Shown here: one piece after another, positions 33,513-37,919 of the stretch
Numbering within the stretch: the first letter of the stretch is position 1
Layout of the letters: every line of letters starts with the position of its first letter
Assembly: GCA_031274255.1 (NCBI GenBank)
Contig: JAISQK010000308.1
Coordinates: 1-37,919 of the forward strand
DNA: 37,919 nucleotides
From: Planctomycetaceae bacterium
Lineage (GTDB): Bacteria > Planctomycetota > Planctomycetia > Pirellulales > Thermoguttaceae
Direction: 5' to 3'
Made by a program: the position numbers and the translations under genes
The notes under the pieces: generated by a model
Databases searched by the model: none
What the model was told of the DNA's origin: nothing
Seen by the model: only the letters and a program-made list of their open reading frames with translations

Positions 33513-33541
33513 TTGACTTTTGGGATTGTTGTGTATAAAAT
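33513..33541 (+). promoter_or_regulatory. Strong sigma-70-type promoter of the DUF1559 gene
   Basis: TTGACT (33513-33518), a 17-base spacer and TAAAAT (33536-33541). The predicted start is near 33548, giving a leader of about 90 bases to the ATG at 33638, which carries an AGGAG Shine-Dalgarno sequence. Confidence 0.7.
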
Positions 33542-33663
33542 ACAGTTATCAGGTTGATTTGTGTCAATCTGTGTGTTAAATTTTCGTGAAATGTTTTCGA
33601 AAAGAATCAAACCATTTTTCCAAACAGGAGAAAAACCATGCAAAAATTCACTTTGTGTTCAAA

Positions 33664-34809
33664 ATGTCAAGATGGGGGGGGGGGGTAGTCTGTACTGGTT
33701 CCCGTATTGCAGATGCAAGTGCTGTCGATGCGAAAAGTGCTGCAAACAATCCCCAAAACTCTTTTGTCCGTTCAAAATCCACTCTCTATTCCGGTTCTAT
33801 TGTCCGCCCCGCTTTCACTCTTGTCGAGCTTCTTGTGGTGATTGCCATCATCGGGATTTTGATTGCTCTTCTTTTACCTGCGGTTCAGGCCGCCCGCGAA
33901 GCCGCAAGAAGAATGCAGTGTACAAACAATCTCAAACAGCTCGGTCTTGCGGTCCATAACTATGTGGATGCGGCCAAATCACTTCCCTATTATTGCAGTC
34001 CGGCGTCCGCAAGCAACACTCCGCTTCACGCTCCGACGGCGACAAACCAAAATGACATTTATGTCTGGTCGGGGCCGTCCTGGGTGCCGCGAATCTGGCT
34101 CTATACCGAACAAAATGCCTTGATCGAAAAAGCGATTTCGGAAGCGGCCGGGTTTTGGCAGAATAATTCCTGGAATTCCGGTGCGGCAGGATTGTCTTAC
34201 CGGATGACGGAAGTGAGTTTTCTGGTTTGTCCGACACACGGCGGAGCTACGATTGTCACTTCCAATACAAATTATCAGAGATGGGCGGGTTGTTATGCCG
34301 CCAATCTGGGACCGACCGACTATGATCAGAATGAAATGACGGTTCCCGGTTCCAGCCCGGAACGGAAAATTAAATTTACGGCACCCTGGAAATGTCAGAA
34401 GGCGAGGAAATTTTCCAGCATGGCCGACGGGACCAGCAACACCATGCTGTTTGCCGAAGTGACTCCGCCGCAGGAGGAATGGGAAGGGGATTGTACCGTC
34501 GGCGATATTCGCGGCGGTCATGGAGCCGGATTTACCGCCTGGATTTCTCCGAACAGCAAAGGCGGAGATGTGATTTGGTCGGCGGCAGCCAGATATCCGG
34601 AAAATCGGATCGGTGCTCCGGGAAAACGGGGAAGTGCGACCGAAGGAAATCCGGTCAATCAGATCATTGCCGCCCGAAGTTATCATACCGGCGGTTTGAA
34701 CGCCTGTATGGGAGACGGTTCCGTTCAATTTGTGTCCGACACCATCTCTCTCGACAACTGGCGTGCGGCGGCATCCGCGGACGGCGGCGAGTCGGCAGGA
34801 CTTCAGTAA
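33664..34809 (+). CDS. DUF1559 prepilin-like protein, start interrupted by a poly-G tract
   Basis: The main frame has a type IV prepilin-like segment ([20 protein letters not shown]) followed by [31 protein letters not shown], the hallmark DUF1559 N-terminus. It ends with [21 protein letters not shown]. The residue before FTLVE is Ala rather than the usual Gly. The start is in doubt. The best start by signals is ATG 33638 (AGGAG 7 bases upstream), but with the 12-G tract as given it reads 16 codons and hits TAG at 33686. The main frame itself has ATG 33664 (no Shine-Dalgarno sequence; used for these coordinates) and an upstream GTG at 33586. With 13 or 10 Gs, ATG 33638 would be in frame. A lipoprotein gene follows. 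Confidence 0.85.
   Translation: MSRWGGGVVCTGSRIADASAVDAKSAANNPQNSFVRSKSTLYSGSIVRPAFTLVELLVVIAIIGILIALLLPAVQAAREAARRMQCTNNLKQLGLAVHNYVDAAKSLPYYCSPASASNTPLHAPTATNQNDIYVWSGPSWVPRIWLYTEQNALIEKAISEAAGFWQNNSWNSGAAGLSYRMTEVSFLVCPTHGGATIVTSNTNYQRWAGCYAANLGPTDYDQNEMTVPGSSPERKIKFTAPWKCQKARKFSSMADGTSNTMLFAEVTPPQEEWEGDCTVGDIRGGHGAGFTAWISPNSKGGDVIWSAAARYPENRIGAPGKRGSATEGNPVNQIIAARSYHTGGLNACMGDGSVQFVSDTISLDNWRAAASADGGESAGLQ
33674..33685 (+). repeat. 12-G homopolymer near the start of the DUF1559 gene
   Basis: Twelve consecutive G residues lie 36 bases after the ATG at 33638 and 10 after the ATG at 33664. Tracts of this length slip during replication. Here the tract length sets whether the Shine-Dalgarno-equipped start is in frame with the DUF1559 coding region. 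It is the longest homopolymer that I noticed in the window. Confidence 0.9.
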
Positions 34810-34834
34810 TCTTAATCTTTAGGAGAAATGTATC

Positions 34835-35248
34835 GTGCGTAAACTTGCTCTTGTTTTTTTGGGGATGTTACCGGTCCTGTTTGTGATTGCATTGGCCGGA
34901 TGCAATCCATCGGGATGCCGCGTGACCATTCAGGGAAATGTTACGATGGACGGCACGCCGCTTGACAAAGGGACAATGACCTTTTTTCCGGCAGGAAGCG
35001 GTGTTTCTTCCGGCGGCTCGATTGACAAGGGACGCTACACTTCCGAACTCATGCCGGGACAATACGTCGTTCAAATCACGGCGAACAGGGAAACAGGAAA
35101 AAGGATTCCTTCGCCGTACAGTGGCGAACCGCCGGCCAAGGAATATGAACAGTACATTCCCGCCCGATACAACACGAAGTCGGAGCTGACGATTGAAGTG
35201 GGAAATCAACGCCGTCAGGAATTCCATTTCTCACTGGAATCAAAATAG
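34835..35248 (+). CDS. small secreted lipoprotein following DUF1559
   Basis: The protein has 137 residues from a GTG at 34835, which has AGGAG 9 bases upstream. The ATG at 34828 is a decoy that ends after four codons. The signal peptide ends in a lipobox, ALAGC, with the lipidated Cys at about residue 23. The mature domain, VTIQGNVTMDGTPLDKGTMTFFPAG followed by GRYTSELMPGQYVVQITANR, is the carboxypeptidase-regulatory-like/transthyretin-like fold seen in hundreds of planctomycete lipoproteins. It starts 25 bases after the DUF1559 stop, so the two are surely co-transcribed. This is the second DUF1559-lipoprotein pair in the window. Function is unknown. Confidence 0.85.
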   Translation: MRKLALVFLGMLPVLFVIALAGCNPSGCRVTIQGNVTMDGTPLDKGTMTFFPAGSGVSSGGSIDKGRYTSELMPGQYVVQITANRETGKRIPSPYSGEPPAKEYEQYIPARYNTKSELTIEVGNQRRQEFHFSLESK

Positions 35249-35288
35249 AGGGAATGGACAGTCGGCAGGGACAGGTCTGGACAGAATA

Positions 35289-35359
35289 TTGGTTTTCTGT
35301 TATCCTTTTTCTTGCGGGTAACGATGCAAGCCGTTGCCGGAGAATGGACAGAAAACCAA
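35289..35359 (+). terminator. Structured intergenic element with terminator-like end
   Basis: TTGGTTTTCTGT (35289-35300) and its exact complement (35348-35359) form a 12-bp outer stem. An inner stem pairs GGTAACG with CGTTGCC inside the loop. The outer stem is followed by CATTTTTG and then the GTG start at 35378. It could be a terminator for the DUF1559-lipoprotein operon, or an attenuator controlling read-through into the haem protein gene. Confidence 0.5.
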
Positions 35360-35377
35360 CATTTTTGAGGTAAGACT

Positions 35378-37919
35378 GTGCGTACTTGTTTTTTGATCGT
35401 CATTCTGTTTTTGGGTTCATGGATGAACCTCGTTTCGGCGGGAGAGATTTATGATTCGCCTGTGATTCGCGACTGGATGCAGCAGGATCACCGCAAGGAA
35501 CCGGCGGATGCGGATTACATTCGCATGGGTGAGCAGCGTCGGGAACAACGGCTCAAAACACTGAAGGAAACATTTCCGCAGATCGTGTTTGTCAAACATT
35601 TTGATCTCGGCGGTTCCCATTACGCTTACACCGAAGCCCAGAGTGATGCTCAGGCGGAACGGAATTTTATCCCCGGTACGGCCCTTTGTCTGCTCACGCT
35701 TACTTCTTCAGGAGAGTACGAAGAACAGACGCTGATTTCCGACCCGAACGGTGTGATCCGTGATCCGGCGGTCTCCTGTGACGGGGAAACGATTGTGTTT
35801 GCGTGGAAGAAATCTGATCTGCTGGATGACTATCATCTTTATGACTATCAAGTCCAAACCGGCGAGGTTCGTCAGTTGACGTTTGGATTGGGGTACGCGG
35901 ATTACGAACCGTGCGTTCTTCCCGACGGCGACATCGTTTTCAACTCGACACGGTGCGTGCAAATCGTCGATTGCTGGTGGACGGAAGTGTCGAATCTTTA
36001 CCGCTGCGACAAGGACGGACATTTCCTGCGGCGGCTTTCTTATGATCAGGTCCACACCAATTTTCCGGCGATTCTTGACGACGGCCGCATCATTTACACC
36101 CGCTGGGACTACAATGACCGCGGTCAGATTTTTCCGCAGGCTCTTTTTCAGATGTACCCCGACGGGACAGGGCAGACGGCCTTTTACGGGAACAACTCAT
36201 GGTTTCCGACGACGCTTCTGCACGCCCGCGGTATTCCGGGCAGCAACGGCAAGGTGGTGGCCGTCTTTTCCGGACATCACAACAGGCAGTACGGAAAGCT
36301 CGGAATCATTGACGTCAGCAAAGGACGCGAAGAAAATTCCGGCACACAGTTGATTGCTCCGATCCGTGAAACCGCCGCGGACCGGATTGACGCCTGGGGA
36401 CAACAAGGAGACCGCTTCGCCTTTCCCTATCCCGTCAATGAGCATGAATTTCTCACCGGTTACCATCCTGACCCCAATGCCGGTCACACCATCAAGCTCC
36501 CGTTCGGAATTTACTGGATCAATGAAAACGGCGAGAGGGAATTACTGGCTTATGATCCGGCCGTTTCCTGTCATCAACCGGTCCCGGTTGTTCCCCGTAC
36601 ACCGCCGTATCAGCGGCAATCCCCGGTGGACCACACCCTTGACTACGGCACGTTCACGTTACAGGATGTTTATTCCGGCCCCGGCATGGAAGGTGTCCCG
36701 AAAGGAACCGCCAAAACACTTCGGGTGATTGCTCTCGATTTTCGCAGTGTGGGAATCGGACGTAACGGAAATCACGGACCTGCCGGCAGTGCCTTGATCA
36801 GTACGCCGGTTTCCGTCGGAAACGGAACCTGGGACGTGAAAATTCCGCTGGGAGACACACCCATCTATGAAGACGGTTCGGCAAGTTTTCTTGTTCCGGC
36901 GAAAACACCGCTCTATTTTCAGGTGCTTGACGCCAATGGTCACGCCATTCAAACCATGCGGTCCTGGGCGACCCTTCAGCCGGGAGAGGTCTTTTCGTGC
37001 GTCGGATGTCATGAGGACAAAAATACGGTTGTGACGTCGCAGAAAACGACGGAAGCGTTGAAAAAAGGCCCCAGGCCGCTCCAACCGTTTTACGGAAAAC
37101 CGCGGGGATTCAGTTTCATTCGGGAAATTCAGCCGATTCTCAATCAGCATTGTGTGGAATGTCACAACGACCCGAAGATTACGCCCGGTTCTCAACAGAG
37201 GCCGGCGAAAACAGAGGAGCGGATTTCATTCAGTCTCAAGGAGGATCCGGTACCCGACCCGCTTGCCCAACGGCATTGGCCGCTTTCCTATCTGAACCTG
37301 ACCAATTCCCGTCAGCAGAAGGACGGAGCCTTTTACGGTTTCCAGACACCGCTTGTCAACTGGATCAATGTTCAGGAGTCTCCCGCGATGCTGCCGCCGT
37401 ATCAGGCGGGGGCTGCGAAAAGCGGTCTTATGAAGATGCTTGACCCCAAACTGGCGGAAAAGGGGGAAACACACTACGGTGTCGAACTTTCCCGGGAAGA
37501 ACTCGACAAACTGGCTCACTGGATGGATTTGCTGGTTCCGGCTTTCGGGGACTATGCGGAAGGAAACCTCTGGAACAAAAACGAAAAAGAAAAATACGCT
37601 TACTACGAAGCGAAACGGCGGGAAATGCACAAACTTGACGCGGTCAACATTCAGCGGTTTGTTGCGTTTCATCAGTCGGGAAAAAAGATGCCGCCGGAGG
37701 AGTCCGCGGCTCCGGGTCCCTATCGCAACGTGGCAAAGAATACCGGCACGGCGGATTTTCCGAAGGCGTCAAGTCATAGCGTTTGCCGGAATGAAGAGGC
37801 GTTTGCCGCGTCCAATGCCATTGACGGAAACACTTCGAATCAGGGACACGGTGATGCGTTTCCGAGTTGGGGACCGGATCAGGATGTCCCTGATTTGTGG
37901 TGGCAGGTGGACTTCGGCA
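35378..37919 (+). CDS. HzsA-related secreted dihaem c-type protein, 3' end outside the window
   Basis: 847 codons are open from the GTG at 35378 to the window edge, with no stop. A signal peptide (CFLIVILFLGSWMNLVSA) is followed by propeller-like sequence (SCDGETIVFAWKKSD; LPDGDIVFNSTR; LDDGRIIYTRWDYND). Two CxxCH haem-binding motifs follow: CVGCH at residues 541-545 and CVECH at 592-596. The layout, with TolB/WD40-like blades and then a cytochrome-type region, matches the planctomycete 'HzsA-related' family, named after the hydrazine synthase alpha subunit. This does not imply anammox. From about residue 785 an F5/8-type C (discoidin-like) domain begins (AASNAIDGNTSNQGHGDAF, WWQVDFG). Its redox role and partners are unknown. 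Confidence 0.82.
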   Translation, partial: MRTCFLIVILFLGSWMNLVSAGEIYDSPVIRDWMQQDHRKEPADADYIRMGEQRREQRLKTLKETFPQIVFVKHFDLGGSHYAYTEAQSDAQAERNFIPGTALCLLTLTSSGEYEEQTLISDPNGVIRDPAVSCDGETIVFAWKKSDLLDDYHLYDYQVQTGEVRQLTFGLGYADYEPCVLPDGDIVFNSTRCVQIVDCWWTEVSNLYRCDKDGHFLRRLSYDQVHTNFPAILDDGRIIYTRWDYNDRGQIFPQALFQMYPDGTGQTAFYGNNSWFPTTLLHARGIPGSNGKVVAVFSGHHNRQYGKLGIIDVSKGREENSGTQLIAPIRETAADRIDAWGQQGDRFAFPYPVNEHEFLTGYHPDPNAGHTIKLPFGIYWINENGERELLAYDPAVSCHQPVPVVPRTPPYQRQSPVDHTLDYGTFTLQDVYSGPGMEGVPKGTAKTLRVIALDFRSVGIGRNGNHGPAGSALISTPVSVGNGTWDVKIPLGDTPIYEDGSASFLVPAKTPLYFQVLDANGHAIQTMRSWATLQPGEVFSCVGCHEDKNTVVTSQKTTEALKKGPRPLQPFYGKPRGFSFIREIQPILNQHCVECHNDPKITPGSQQRPAKTEERISFSLKEDPVPDPLAQRHWPLSYLNLTNSRQQKDGAFYGFQTPLVNWINVQESPAMLPPYQAGAAKSGLMKMLDPKLAEKGETHYGVELSREELDKLAHWMDLLVPAFGDYAEGNLWNKNEKEKYAYYEAKRREMHKLDAVNIQRFVAFHQSGKKMPPEESAAPGPYRNVAKNTGTADFPKASSHSVCRNEEAFAASNAIDGNTSNQGHGDAFPSWGPDQDVPDLWWQVDFG

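Noticed and set aside
33561-33959. 132-codon Cys-rich frame through the poly-G tract
   Set aside because: It is the out-of-frame reading of the DUF1559 gene; the Cys-rich product is an artefact of frame, with no Shine-Dalgarno sequence at its start.
35378-37919. Hydrazine synthase and an anammox lifestyle
   Set aside because: HzsA-related proteins are widespread in planctomycetes that do not perform anammox, and no other hydrazine genes are present.

Overview
The window looks like a chromosomal segment of a planctomycete (Planctomycetota, probably Pirellulales-like). The best evidence is two DUF1559 'prepilin-like' proteins, each followed by a small secreted lipoprotein. Supporting evidence is a secreted LTXXQ-type protein, an EF-hand protein, an HzsA-related c-type haem protein and many large secreted proteins with no known function. 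Base composition is moderate rather than GC-rich. No tRNA, rRNA, CRISPR array, transposase or phage gene was seen.

Layout. 1-1079: the 3' end of a DUF1559 gene, a 153-bp imperfect palindrome, and a lipoprotein gene. 1355-5614: a membrane-anchored trypsin-like protease and ferrous iron transporter FeoB, which carries a histidine-rich insertion in its G domain. 5886-6917 (minus): pdxA, with a promoter that predicts a leaderless mRNA. 7143-8185: about 1 kb with no convincing gene, made of a mosaic repeat (copy A) that contains a 42-bp tandem array. 8190-13247 (minus): a large AsmA/TIGR03545-like membrane protein, then, read in transcription order, an ECF sigma factor, a putative anti-sigma factor and a PDZ protein. 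13443-15720: a secreted glycerophosphodiesterase and a convergent SMP-30-like beta-propeller protein. 16012-18444: a large unknown secreted protein. 18446-19000: repeat copy B, inverted relative to copy A. 19041-25288: rlmN, LTXXQ protein, EF-hand protein, OleD-like dehydrogenase and hflX. 25573-28322 (minus): two overlapping genes that seem to encode PilM-PilN and PilO-PilP as fusions. 28623-33207: an unknown secreted protein and aconitase acnA. 33638-37919: a second DUF1559 gene with a 12-G tract near its start, a lipoprotein, and a large HzsA-like dihaem protein that runs off the window end.

How the genes relate. Most of the window is housekeeping genes mixed with planctomycete-specific envelope genes. 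Two themes stand out. First, the DUF1559 proteins have type IV prepilin N-termini, and the same window holds a condensed PilMNOP-like alignment complex, so the two may belong to one secretion or assembly pathway (inference). Second, the poly-G tract lies between the best start codon of the second DUF1559 gene and its coding frame. In the sequence given, that start is out of frame by one base, which is what a slipped-strand (phase-variable) on/off switch would look like. The repeat pair A/B, with inverted 27-bp termini and short hairpins, is a separate candidate for an undescribed non-autonomous element.
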